A stretch of DNA of 44,084 nt, from positions 1 through 44,084 of the forward strand of contig NZ_JABMKZ010000053.1 of NCBI RefSeq assembly GCF_013204855.1, written 5' to 3'. Of the stretch, positions 18,055-25,852 are shown in pieces. The translations under genes and the position numbers were made by a program. This DNA is from Paenibacillus alba (lineage in GTDB: Bacteria > Bacillota > Bacilli > Paenibacillales > NBRC-103111). The notes below the pieces were generated by a model. That model was not told where the DNA came from, did no database searches, and saw only the letters and a program-made list of their open reading frames with translations. How positions within the stretch are numbered: the stretch's first letter is position 1; every line of letters starts with the position of its first letter.

Positions 18055-19347
18055 TCACTTGTGTTGATCCTGACTATCGTTAACCGCTTTTTCTATCTTT
18101 TTGAGCCCCTCTTCGACACTCACTTGCCCCGCTGCAATGACTTGAAAATTATCATTCACCTGCTTAAAGAAAAAGTCGCGATCCGCTATGGGACCGATCC
18201 ATTGACCTAAGGACAGAACGCTTAAGGAAGTCTTCATATAAGGATTCGCTTTCAGGAATTCCGGATCTTCGGCTACCTCTTTTTTGGCGGGAACGGTGAA
18301 GGTGTCTAGGTTCCAGGTGCGCAGATTATCCTTCTGTGACATGAATTGAATGAAATCAAGGGCAGCCTGGCGCTGCTTGCTCTTCTGGGAAACGACCACA
18401 CCCCAGCCAGACTCCGCTGCGAACGTTGGTGGATTAGTTGTGAAGGAAGGAACGGACACATATTCAAAGTCGTTGACTTTATAATTATTAAGCCCCGCTG
18501 CAATGGTCCAAGGCCCACGATATGTCATAGCTGAATTTCCTCGGTAAAAATAATCCGATGTGTCGAGCTCGCCGCCAAACGTCGTGAGGTCAGCTACTTT
18601 ATCATCTGCCACTAGGCTTTTCAAAGTTGACATCGCTTTCAAAGCTTCCGGCGTTTGGAAGTTCACATGGTCTTTCTCCCCCCAATAAGTACCTTTTTGC
18701 TGCAAAATCAACGATAGGAAGGTGAACGTAATATTGTCGCTCGATACGAAATCAAAGCCTTTTACTTTAATCCCATTGCTATCTCGAATCGTTAGCTTCT
18801 TCGCATCTTCAACCAATTCAGCCCATGTCGCTGGCGGAGCAGCAATGCCTTTGTCTTTCAGCATTTGCGGGTGTATCAGCATTCCGCCATTTTCAATGTT
18901 ATATTCCAGCGGCAAACCGTACAGCTTATTATTCAGCGTATAACCGCCGATCGGGGCATCATAATAGGCTTTTTTCACATTTTCGCTATCAGGTATTTCG
19001 GCGAGCAATCCGTTTTGGGAATACTCTGGAACCCATGTGCCGAACACTTCTGCGATATCAGGAGGATTTTTGGCCGAGTAGGCGGCTTTCAGTTTGGGAT
19101 TGTAGATATCATAAGGGAAAGATTGATAGTCGATCTCGACATTCGGATGCAAAGCGCGATAATTGTCAATCTGCTTCTTATAGGCGCCTACCATCGCATC
19201 TTCTTGGTGACTCCAGAAAGTAAGCTTAACGTGACCATCTGTTGTTGCAGGTGCTGTTGCATCAGGTTCATTACCACTGGTACAACCAACAGTTGCAAAA
19301 ATAATGCAAAAAATTGATAAAATTGCACCTTTTCTCGATAAATTCAT
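18055..19347 (-). CDS. ABC sugar transporter substrate-binding lipoprotein
   Basis: 430 residues from the ATG at 19347. GAGGGGGAT lies just upstream; an earlier in-frame TTG overlaps that ribosome binding site and is unlikely. The signal peptide ends in the lipobox ATVGC (Cys near 22), followed by a short Thr/Ala linker. The solute-binding fold shows LTFWSHQEDAM near 45, EVFGTWVPEYSQNG and AMTYRGPWTIAAG. It is the first gene of the GH4 operon, which usually gives the highest expression. Ligand unknown, but the downstream GH4 and PfkB genes suggest an alpha-linked galactoside or glucoside. Confidence 0.9.
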   Translation of the reverse strand: MNLSRKGAILSIFCIIFATVGCTSGNEPDATAPATTDGHVKLTFWSHQEDAMVGAYKKQIDNYRALHPNVEIDYQSFPYDIYNPKLKAAYSAKNPPDIAEVFGTWVPEYSQNGLLAEIPDSENVKKAYYDAPIGGYTLNNKLYGLPLEYNIENGGMLIHPQMLKDKGIAAPPATWAELVEDAKKLTIRDSNGIKVKGFDFVSSDNITFTFLSLILQQKGTYWGEKDHVNFQTPEALKAMSTLKSLVADDKVADLTTFGGELDTSDYFYRGNSAMTYRGPWTIAAGLNNYKVNDFEYVSVPSFTTNPPTFAAESGWGVVVSQKSKQRQAALDFIQFMSQKDNLRTWNLDTFTVPAKKEVAEDPEFLKANPYMKTSLSVLSLGQWIGPIADRDFFFKQVNDNFQVIAAGQVSVEEGLKKIEKAVNDSQDQHK

Positions 19348-19401
19348 GCTTATCCCCCTCAAAAACGATGTATTAGGTTGTATCCTCTCGTTAATACTAA
19401 A

Positions 19402-19463
19402 AATATAACCTAAAATGTGGAACCAGTCAATAAATAATTTTCAATAATTTGCGGCAAATTATT
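19402..19463 (-). promoter_or_regulatory. Promoter and operator of the GH4 operon
   Basis: On the minus strand TTGACT (19430-19425), 17 bases, TATATT (19407-19402). Just upstream lies a perfect operator palindrome, AATAATTTGC, central G, GCAAATTATT (19443-19463). Its core TTTGCGGCAAA differs by one base from the operator of the other lacI system. Confidence 0.8.
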
Positions 19464-19497
19464 ATTTAATTTTCAAATATTTTCATCGTTTTTCGAG

Positions 19498-19551
19498 TTG
19501 ACCTTAGGATTTTTTTTACTTAACATAGAGAGTAAGAATTTGCGGCAAATT
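19498..19551 (+). promoter_or_regulatory. Promoter and operator of the divergent lacI gene
   Basis: TTGACC (19498-19503), 17 bases, TAACAT (19521-19526). The perfect palindrome AATTTGC-G-GCAAATT (19537-19551) lies at about the transcription start, where binding would repress. It is 91 bp centre to centre from the operator of the GH4 operon, so one tetramer or a dimer pair could loop and control both directions. Confidence 0.8.
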
Positions 19552-19586
19552 ATTTATCCTATATGAAACTGAAGGCAGGTTGTGTC

Positions 19587-20609
19587 ATGCCCACATTAAA
19601 AGATATAGCCGAACGCGTAGGCGTCTCGATTTCCACCGTCTCCCGCATCCTGGCCAATGATTCCAATCGTGCTGTGAACAGTGAAACGAAGCAAAAGATC
19701 TGGGATACAGCCCGGGAGCTCGGGTACGTAATTAAACCCGCATCGCACGAGGCAAACCCGGTAACCAAAGGCATTGGGTGTGTCGTCTCCACCATGCAGG
19801 ATCGGCATTACCACCCTTACTTCTCGGTGATCTTCGATGGGATTGAGAAGGAACTGTCCCGCAACGGGTACAAAATTGCCTTCACGCATACGCAAGAAGA
19901 TCTGAAAAGACCCGAAATTTTGCATCAAATTACGAATGAGAATCAAGTGGAAGGCATCATCGTCATCGAAGGCATTGAGAGCAAGCTGTACACCTATTTG
20001 AAAAAACATGTAAAACACGTCGTCGGGATCGATGTCTCCGATCCTACGATCCCAACGATTACCTATGACCGCGTTGAAGCCGCGCGGATTGCAGTCCAGC
20101 ATCTTATCGATCAAGGGCACCGCGATATTTTGTTTATCGGCGGCACTGGCTTATCCGGTCAATTCCATCGGGAGAAAAGATACCGCGGGTATCAGGCTGC
20201 CTTAGAGCAATCTGGCATCGCCATCGACCCCCAGCATGTATTGAATGCCGAATGGGAACCCGACAAAGCCTATCGTCTTGTTTTGAAGTACATCGAGGAT
20301 CATCACGGCAAGCTCCCGACCGCTGTGTTTGCAGCAAGCGACATCATGGCGATGGCTGCTATGCGCGCGATCTCGGAGAAGGGCTTCCGCACTCCTCAAG
20401 ATTTCGCGATTGTGGGCTTCGATGACAACGAGCCGTCCCGTTACACGGTGCCTCCGCTCTCAACCATTCATATCCCAACCTTCGAAATTGGGATTGTCGC
20501 TGCCCGAACCGTACTGCAGTGCATACAGTTCCCCTACCCGCTGCCAATCAAAATATTGCTGCCGTTCGAGCCCATCTTCCGCCAATCGAGTGATTGGCGT
20601 GTGCCATAG
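19587..20609 (+). CDS. LacI/GalR-family regulator of the GH4 operon
   Basis: 340 residues. The start at 19587 (PTLKDIAERVGVSISTVSR) has AAGGCAGG seven bases upstream; an in-frame ATG 24 bases earlier lacks a site. The DNA-reading helix SISTVSR is identical to that of the other LacI protein here, and the sensor domain (FIGGTGLSGQ, FAASDIMAMAAM, VGFDDNEPS) is clearly paralogous. It is transcribed away from the importer/GH4 operon, with paired operators between them, so it most likely represses that operon and itself until a sugar ligand binds. Confidence 0.9.
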   Translation: MPTLKDIAERVGVSISTVSRILANDSNRAVNSETKQKIWDTARELGYVIKPASHEANPVTKGIGCVVSTMQDRHYHPYFSVIFDGIEKELSRNGYKIAFTHTQEDLKRPEILHQITNENQVEGIIVIEGIESKLYTYLKKHVKHVVGIDVSDPTIPTITYDRVEAARIAVQHLIDQGHRDILFIGGTGLSGQFHREKRYRGYQAALEQSGIAIDPQHVLNAEWEPDKAYRLVLKYIEDHHGKLPTAVFAASDIMAMAAMRAISEKGFRTPQDFAIVGFDDNEPSRYTVPPLSTIHIPTFEIGIVAARTVLQCIQFPYPLPIKILLPFEPIFRQSSDWRVP

Positions 20610-20611
20610 TG

Positions 20612-20655
20612 GAGGATCCACAGTGAAGGATCCACAGTGAAGGATCCACAGTAAA
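20612..20655. repeat. Short tandem repeat after lacI
   Basis: Three copies of a 14-15 bp unit (AGGATCCACAGTGAA) follow the lacI stop directly and merge into the terminator stem, whose first arm begins with the same AAGGATC. Confidence 0.8.
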
Positions 20656-20687
20656 GGATCGCAAGGGTTCTCCCTTGCGGTCCTTTT
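20656..20687 (+). terminator. Terminator of the second lacI gene
   Basis: GGATCGCAAGGG and CCCTTGCGGTCC pair around TTCT, with one mismatch, followed by TTTT. It lies about 45 bases past the stop. Confidence 0.8.
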
Positions 20688-20740
20688 AGGTTTCTTGTGC
20701 TCGGAACACTTGTGTTCGGGCACATGGAATATTGATCTGC

Positions 20741-21367
20741 CGCGCTTGGGCGAGTGAGACTGCCTTTTCACGCGCTGAGACTGCTTTTTTCGCCGGCTCG
20801 GGGCGGGTTGGCGGGTTGGCGGGTTGGCGGCTTTTCTGCTTACGAGCCTGCCTTTTTCGCCGGCTCGGGCCGAGATGGCGGCTTGCTTGCTTATGAGCCT
20901 GCCTTTTTGGCAGGCTCGGCTTGCCCTTCGCGCGGATTCTGCCTTTTCGCGCGCTGAGAGACTGCCTTTTTCGCCGGCTCGGGGCCGGTTGGCGGCTTTT
21001 CTGCTTACGAGCCTGCCTTTTTGGCAGGCTCGGCTTGCCCTTCGCGCGGATTCTGCCTTTTCGCGCGCTGAGACTGCCTTTTTCGCCGGCTCGGGGCGGG
21101 GCGACGGCTTTCTTGCTTCCGAGCCTGCCTTTTTGGCAGGCTCGGCTTGCCCTTCGCGCGGATTCTGCCTTTTCGCGCGCTGAGACTGTCTTTTTCGCCG
21201 GCTCAGGGCGAGGCGGCAGCTTTTCTGCTTCTGAGCCTGCCAAAAAGGCAGGCTCGGCTTGCCCTTCGCGCGGATTCCGCCTTTTCGCGCGCTGAGACTG
21301 CCTTTTTCGCCGACTCGGGGCGGGGCGGCGGCTTTCTTGCTTCTGAGCCTGCCAAAAAGGCAGGCTC
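20741..21367. repeat. GC-rich 112-bp tandem repeat with invertible hairpins
   Basis: Near-identical units begin at 20895, 21009, 21121, 21233 and 21345 (last one partial), 112-114 bp apart, after a degenerate stretch from about 20741. Each contains a hairpin with arms GAGCCTGCC and GGCAGGCTC, then GGCTTGCCCTTCGCGCGG, a CGCGCGCTGAG segment and a CGCCGGCTCGGG segment. The loop is TTTTT in the first three units and AAAAA in the last two. All frames stay open simply because stop codons are rare; the period is not a multiple of three. I see no gene in 20610-21470: it holds this array, two terminators and two short tandem repeats. Confidence 0.9.
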
Positions 21368-21386
21368 GTGCCTACTTCCTCAGACC

Positions 21387-21461
21387 AAAAGGACCCAGCC
21401 ACAAATGGCTAGGTCCTTAAGTGATGGCTAGGTCCTTAGATAATGGTCAGGTCCTTAGATC
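21387..21461 (-). terminator. Terminator of the DeoR gene, with decayed tandem copies
   Basis: On the minus strand GGACCTAGCCA pairs with TGGCTGGGTCC (one G-T pair) around TTTG, followed by TTTT. Two further copies of the ATGGCTAGGTCCTTAG arm follow at about 20-bp steps up to 21461, so the terminator arm itself has been tandemly duplicated. Confidence 0.75.
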
Positions 21462-21470
21462 CTTTATACC

Positions 21471-22265
21471 TCACTCAGCAACAGGTACCGCTGTATGTAT
21501 CGCAACATGCCGCTCTTCGCAAGCTTGCGCGAACCAGCCTTCCGGCTGTTCATTCATAATAACCCCCGTTGCTTGGTGGAGGGGGATAATGGTGAACAGA
21601 GCGCTTTTTTCAAGCTTGCTCTGATCGAAAACAGCATACACTTGTCTGGATCGTTCGATCAACAATTGAGCAATTCGGGCTTCGAGCTCGGAATGCATCG
21701 TAAATCCATGCTCCAAAGACACCCCGTCTACCCCAAGAAACATCTTCGTGACGTTTATTTTATCAATGACACTTTCCGCCAGCGGTCCGCTCAGTTCATA
21801 GCTTTTCGCCCGCATAACGCCGCCAATCACAACAACTTGCACACCGTCGGCATCCGCTAGCTCAGCGGCAATGTTCACGGCATTCGTAACGATCGTAATA
21901 TGGCGATGCTTTTTCAAGGCTCTAGCGATGAAAAACGTTGTCGTTCCCCCAGTCAGGCAGACAATGTCCCCTTCTTCCACCAAATTCGCTGCGGCTTCGG
22001 CAATTCGTTCTTTCCCTTGCTGCTGAAAAAAACGCTTATCCGCAAACGGCAATTCAACAGCAGATTGCAGGATAGCTCCTTCGTAGATTGCTCCTCCAAT
22101 GGTGCGAATGATGGGCCCTGATTTCTCTAACAAGTCCAAATCACGTCTGGCCGTAGCTTCCGAGCAGCCGATAGCTTCAATAATTTCCTGAACCGATATT
22201 TTGCCGTGCAATTTAATGAGCTCCAGAAGTTTCGACCTGCGCAACTCGCTCTTTGAATATTCCAT
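21471..22265 (-). CDS. DeoR-family repressor (AgaR-like)
   Basis: 264 residues from the ATG at 22265, which has AAAGGAGAG upstream; the frame extends 32 codons further but without family sequence. The winged helix-turn-helix is at about 5-60 (LLELIKLHGKISVQEI...SEATARRDLDLLE). The sugar-phosphate sensor domain follows (LTGGTTTFFIARAL, NAVNIAAEL, FLGVDGVS). It is last in the kinase-aldolase operon. DeoR proteins of this type release DNA on binding a phosphorylated sugar, and the TGATTGWAAAA repeats between the aldolase and the AgaS-like gene are its likely operators. Confidence 0.85.
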   Translation of the reverse strand: MEYSKSELRRSKLLELIKLHGKISVQEIIEAIGCSEATARRDLDLLEKSGPIIRTIGGAIYEGAILQSAVELPFADKRFFQQQGKERIAEAAANLVEEGDIVCLTGGTTTFFIARALKKHRHITIVTNAVNIAAELADADGVQVVVIGGVMRAKSYELSGPLAESVIDKINVTKMFLGVDGVSLEHGFTMHSELEARIAQLLIERSRQVYAVFDQSKLEKSALFTIIPLHQATGVIMNEQPEGWFAQACEERHVAIHTAVPVAE

Positions 22266-22370
22266 ATGTCTCTCCTTTGACGCTATCAGCGCCGTCTTCC
22301 CTGCTATTCCTAATTTTGGAGGACAAAGAGCAAGATTGCAAGTAGCCTGCAGAAATACCACGATTACAGC

Positions 22371-23300
22371 TTACAAAGTAATGACCTTCACTTGCTCCAT
22401 ATATGCTTGGAAAAGCGAATAGTCGACATGACCAGCTTTATCCGACATCGCGTTAGCAGCGGCGGCTGCCGCAGCAATGCGCAATCTTTCGGCAGGTGTA
22501 TCTCCCCGATCGTCCGCAAAAGCCATACCCGCAACGAATGAATCGCCGCAGCCAACCGTATTGACCGCTTTAATCAAAGGGGGCGAAACCAGATATCCTT
22601 CGCCTCCTATGAAGGCAATCGCCCCTCGGCTGCCCAAAGTAACGCATACTTGCTCGATCCCAACACCAGCTAATTTCTCCGCTGCTTCCACCCAATCCGC
22701 GTCCCCCCATCGCTCCCGCCCCATCCACTGAGCCAACTCTTGCTCGTTTGGCTTCACAAAATGCGGGCACGCCAACAGTCCGCTGCTCAAAGCAGCTCCA
22801 CTCGTGTCTAAATATACGCGTGCTTGCGTAGATCGAATAACGTGTATAAGTTCCACGTACAAATCGGCAGGGGCACCTGGCGGCAAGCTCCCAGAGAGTA
22901 CGACAACGGTAGATCGCAGCGCCAGCCTGTGTACAACTTCTTTCATCTCCGCGATGTGAATCCCATTGATTTCAGGACCAGCTTCCAGCAGTTCCGTCGA
23001 TTTGCGGTTAGACTCCTCGAGGATATTCAAACAAACACGGGATTCCCCCGGCACACGAACGAAAGAAGTTTCGATGCCCCGCTCCTTCAAGTTTTCCTCA
23101 ATAAAAGAACCACTGCTGCCAGCAACAATTCCGGAAGCCGTGACATCTCCGCCTAGCAGTCGAATCACTTTGGCGACATTATTGCCTTTCCCACCCGGTT
23201 CTGCGATTTGCCTACCAACACGCTGTACTTCACCTATTCGAAAGGAATTGACATAGTACGTTTTGTCGATGGCTGCATTCAGTGTAACCGTGGTAATCAT
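22371..23300 (-). CDS. Tagatose-6-phosphate / fructose-1-phosphate kinase-like (LacC/FruK type)
   Basis: 309 residues from the ATG at 23300, which overlaps the aldolase stop by four bases. An upstream in-frame start has no support. The PfkB-type phosphosugar kinase motifs are TLNAAIDKTYYV near 5, PGGKGNNVAKV near 35, and NTVGCGDSFVAGMAF near 248, where the usual GAGDS reads GCGDS. Coupling with the aldolase argues for phosphorylation of tagatose-6-phosphate (or fructose-1-phosphate) to the bisphosphate that the aldolase splits. Confidence 0.8.
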   Translation of the reverse strand: MITTVTLNAAIDKTYYVNSFRIGEVQRVGRQIAEPGGKGNNVAKVIRLLGGDVTASGIVAGSSGSFIEENLKERGIETSFVRVPGESRVCLNILEESNRKSTELLEAGPEINGIHIAEMKEVVHRLALRSTVVVLSGSLPPGAPADLYVELIHVIRSTQARVYLDTSGAALSSGLLACPHFVKPNEQELAQWMGRERWGDADWVEAAEKLAGVGIEQVCVTLGSRGAIAFIGGEGYLVSPPLIKAVNTVGCGDSFVAGMAFADDRGDTPAERLRIAAAAAAANAMSDKAGHVDYSLFQAYMEQVKVITL

Positions 23301-24163
23301 CGAACTTCGCCGGCTTTGCCCACACACCCGCACAGCTGCATCTTCTCAATGGCCAGGCGCTTTGCCGCCTCTTTCGCTGGAACCATATATTTCCGAGGAT
23401 CATTTTCCTCCGGATTCGCCGTGAACACTTGTTTTATCGCATCCGTGAAAGCAATACGTAGTTCTGTGGCAATATTCATTTTGGCCATTCCCAGCGCAAC
23501 CGCTCTTCTTACCTGTTCAGCAGGAATACCCGATCCCCCATGCAAAACCAATGGAGCTGCGACGCGATCGGCAATTTGCGCAATCCGGGCAAAATCAATA
23601 TTCGGTTCCCCTTTATAAATGCCATGAGCAGTACCAATCGCTGGAGCCAAGGTTAACACGCCCGTACGCTCAATAAATTGGCTGCACTCTTCCGGATCCG
23701 CCAAAAGCGCATCACGTTCGTCTACAACGATGTCATCCTCAACGCCTCCAACCTTGCCAAGCTCAGCTTCCACATTTACACCAGCGGCAAGGGCGACTTC
23801 CATCACTTTGCGCGTGCGCTCCACATTCTCTTCGAACGGATACATGGAAGCATCAATCATAACTGACGTATAGCCCGCCCGAATACATTGAACGATGAGC
23901 TGGAAATCTGTGCAATGGTCCAAATGCAGAGCAATCGGCAGCCCTGTGCGATTCGCGGCAACCGTAGCCGCAGCTGCTAAATAATCGGGACCTAAATGTT
24001 TAACAGTACCAACCGTTGATTGAATAATTAGCGGGGATTGCGTTTCCACGGCTGCTTCAATGACAGCTTGAAGCATTTCAAGTGTGTGTACGTTGAACGC
24101 ACCGATGGCATACTTGTTTTTGCGGGCAATTTGAAGCATGTGAGTCGATGAAATAAGTGGCAT
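23297..24163 (-). CDS. Class II tagatose/fructose-bisphosphate aldolase (KbaY/GatY/FbaA type)
   Basis: 288 residues from the ATG at 24163 (AGAAGGAGG upstream); the frame is open 31 codons further but without similarity. Landmarks are IGAFNVHTLEML near 17, the zinc ligands LHLDHCTD near 80, EAELGKVGGVEDD near 130, AIGTAHGIYKGEP near 175 and LVLHGGSGIP near 203. It cleaves a ketose 1,6-bisphosphate into DHAP and glyceraldehyde-3-phosphate. As first gene of the operon, divergent from the AgaS-like gene, it fits tagatose-1,6-bisphosphate in galactosamine breakdown. Confidence 0.88.
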   Translation of the reverse strand: MPLISSTHMLQIARKNKYAIGAFNVHTLEMLQAVIEAAVETQSPLIIQSTVGTVKHLGPDYLAAAATVAANRTGLPIALHLDHCTDFQLIVQCIRAGYTSVMIDASMYPFEENVERTRKVMEVALAAGVNVEAELGKVGGVEDDIVVDERDALLADPEECSQFIERTGVLTLAPAIGTAHGIYKGEPNIDFARIAQIADRVAAPLVLHGGSGIPAEQVRRAVALGMAKMNIATELRIAFTDAIKQVFTANPEENDPRKYMVPAKEAAKRLAIEKMQLCGCVGKAGEVR

Positions 24164-24251
24164 AATGAGTTCCTCCTTCTGGGTTTCGCCAAACAACTGG
24201 CATACTGAACATAATGATATGTGAAATGATTGCCATGCCGTATTATTGATC

Positions 24252-24300
24252 ATCATAATCTCAGTTTATGATTTTTTCAATCTTTTTTTTGATTGTAAAA
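24252..24300 (-). promoter_or_regulatory. Promoter of the aldolase operon with DeoR-type boxes
   Basis: On the minus strand TTGAAA (24280-24275), 17 bases, TATGAT (24257-24252). A GATTGAAAAAAT box overlaps the -35, and TGATTGTAAAA lies on the plus strand at 24290-24300. The same box occurs twice in front of the divergent gene, so one repressor probably controls both directions. Confidence 0.65.
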
Positions 24301-24360
24301 GTATTTAAAATCATTAATTTGCTAAAAACACGCAGTAAACTGAATGATTACACTCAAATT

Positions 24361-24405
24361 TGATTGTAAAAATCAAATTGTGATTGAAAAAGTACAAAAT
24401 ATGAT
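24361..24405 (+). promoter_or_regulatory. Promoter of the AgaS-like gene with two repressor boxes
   Basis: TTGTGA (24378-24383), 16 bases, TATGAT (24400-24405). Direct repeats TGATTGTAAAAA (24361-24372) and TGATTGAAAAAG (24381-24392) are 20 bp apart, about two helical turns, and overlap the -35. Confidence 0.6.
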
Positions 24406-24448
24406 TTAAGCTTATGTGGCAGATCCATATTTAAGGAGGTTATCATTC

Positions 24449-25483
24449 ATGAGTTTAACCTATCGTGAAATTAAACAGCAGTATACAGCTTTGCAGCAAA
24501 CGTACGATTACATGCTAGCTCAAAGAGCGGAAGTTACTGCTTTTGCGCAGGCACAATCCGTCACCTTCATTGGCTGTGGCTCCAGCTACTGCTTGAGCGA
24601 ATCCGCTGCATTTTCCTTCCGGTTGCGGACCGGTCTTCCTTCAAGCGCCTTGGCGGGAGGCGACCTTATGTTAAATCCGGAGCGATATCGCGCTTTATTA
24701 GCAGGCACTTTATTAATTGCACCCTCACGGTCCGGCAGCACGAGCGAAATTGTCGAAGCCGTTCGTCTCATTCAACAGGCTTCCCCTATTCCTGTGCTCG
24801 CTCTTTCATGTGTGACGAATTCACCACTTTCCCAGCAGGCTGACTTTTCGCTGGAATTGCCTTGGGCTTTCGATCACAGTGTATGCCAGACACGAACTGT
24901 AACTAATCTTTATACCGCCAATCTATTATTGGCCGCCTTCCTCAGCAACGACGAAGCCGTCATCGCGGATATTCAAACAGCGATCCAGCAAGGCGAAGCC
25001 TTTATGACACGAGTCGAGCAGGATATCCGCACAACAGCCGATTTTTCCTGGACTAACGCTGTCGTACTTGCCGATGGAGAGTTGTATGGACTCGCGTCCG
25101 AAGGGGCGATTGCCCTAACGGAGATCGCCAAAGTTCAAGCCAATTCCCATCATCTGTTGGATGTTCGTCATGGCCCGATGGTAACCATCGGACCGGATAC
25201 ACTCGTTATCGCAGCGATAACCGGCAATGGCACCGAACATCAGAACAATTTGATGCGCGATATCAAACAAAGAGGTGCAACGATTATCGCATTCGCCGAT
25301 CGAGCTGATCTCATCTCCACCGAGCATGTCGATCTTGCCGTGATCTCAGATAACCCGTTAGATATCGCTGCACAAGGTATTCCCTTTATGTTCATTCCCC
25401 AAATCGTTGCGTTGACCAGCGCCGAGCGCCAAGGCATGAATCCAGACCAGCCCGACGGATTGGTAGCTTGGGTGAAATTGTAA
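24449..25483 (+). CDS. agaS: SIS-domain sugar isomerase/deaminase (AgaS-like)
   Basis: 344 residues from the ATG at 24449 (AAGGAGG upstream). Two SIS domains: the first has FIGCGSSYCLSESAAF near 43 and PSRSGSTSEIVEAV near 92; the second has ASEGAIALTEIAKV near 218 and HGPMVTI near 241. This order is that of the GlmS isomerase half and of AgaS, which converts galactosamine-6-phosphate to tagatose-6-phosphate plus ammonia. The divergent kinase and aldolase supply the next two steps. No NagA-like deacetylase is present, so free galactosamine is a likelier substrate than N-acetylgalactosamine. A glucosamine-type deaminase is the main alternative. Confidence 0.75.
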   Translation: MSLTYREIKQQYTALQQTYDYMLAQRAEVTAFAQAQSVTFIGCGSSYCLSESAAFSFRLRTGLPSSALAGGDLMLNPERYRALLAGTLLIAPSRSGSTSEIVEAVRLIQQASPIPVLALSCVTNSPLSQQADFSLELPWAFDHSVCQTRTVTNLYTANLLLAAFLSNDEAVIADIQTAIQQGEAFMTRVEQDIRTTADFSWTNAVVLADGELYGLASEGAIALTEIAKVQANSHHLLDVRHGPMVTIGPDTLVIAAITGNGTEHQNNLMRDIKQRGATIIAFADRADLISTEHVDLAVISDNPLDIAAQGIPFMFIPQIVALTSAERQGMNPDQPDGLVAWVKL

Positions 25484-25511
25484 GCACAAGTCCCTCATAC
25501 CATGCAAAAAA

Positions 25512-25555
25512 AACGCCTCCAACACCACTAACCAAGTGGGGATGGAGGCGTTTTT
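25512..25555 (+). terminator. Terminator of the AgaS-like gene
   Basis: AACGCCTCCA pairs with TGGAGGCGTT, and an inner CCAC pairs with GTGG. It is followed by TTTTT and preceded by an A-run, so it could also work in the other direction. Confidence 0.85.
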
Positions 25556-25585
25556 CCTATGTATTGCAACAATGCTTTCTACAAA

Positions 25586-25763
25586 CCTGCGATTATGCAT
25601 CCTTTTTCTCGCCTCTACCGCCTTCAGCAGTAAATTCCTGCCATTATGCATCCTTTTGAGGCCATTTCCTGATGGCAAGGCGAAAAAATCCAAAATACCT
25701 GCATTATCGCAGGCATTTCGGATTTTTATACGATTTCGCCGAAAATACCTGCATTTTTGCAGG
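25586..25763. repeat. Four-palindrome element, complete copy 1
   Basis: Cores start at 25586 (CCTGC-GATTAT-GCATC), 25637 (CCTGC-CATTAT-GCATC), 25698 (CCTGC-ATTATC-GCAGG) and 25748 (CCTGC-ATTTTT-GCAGG). Spacings are 51, 61 and 50 bp. The first pair is hybrid (CCTGC with GCATC) and the second symmetric (CCTGC with GCAGG). It lies between two converging transcription units. Within 25484-25852 nothing else was seen besides the terminator at 25512. Confidence 0.85.
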
Positions 25764-25852
25764 CTTCTGACTCCTCGAAGCACAATCCTGAAACACGCGG
25801 AGCTGCAAGATGCCCGTAGGTGTCCCGTTCCGCCCCCCAGCTTATTCCTTCG

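Noticed and set aside
20686..21402. Long open frames on both strands of the GC-rich repeat, up to 238 codons
   Set aside because: All frames are open because the repeat lacks stop codons; the period of 112 bp is not a multiple of three, translations are Arg/Lys/Pro-rich low complexity, and no ribosome binding site is present.
25586..25763. CRISPR array
   Set aside because: Only four short degenerate palindromes, unequal spacers of 34-45 bp that are themselves similar between loci, and no cas genes.
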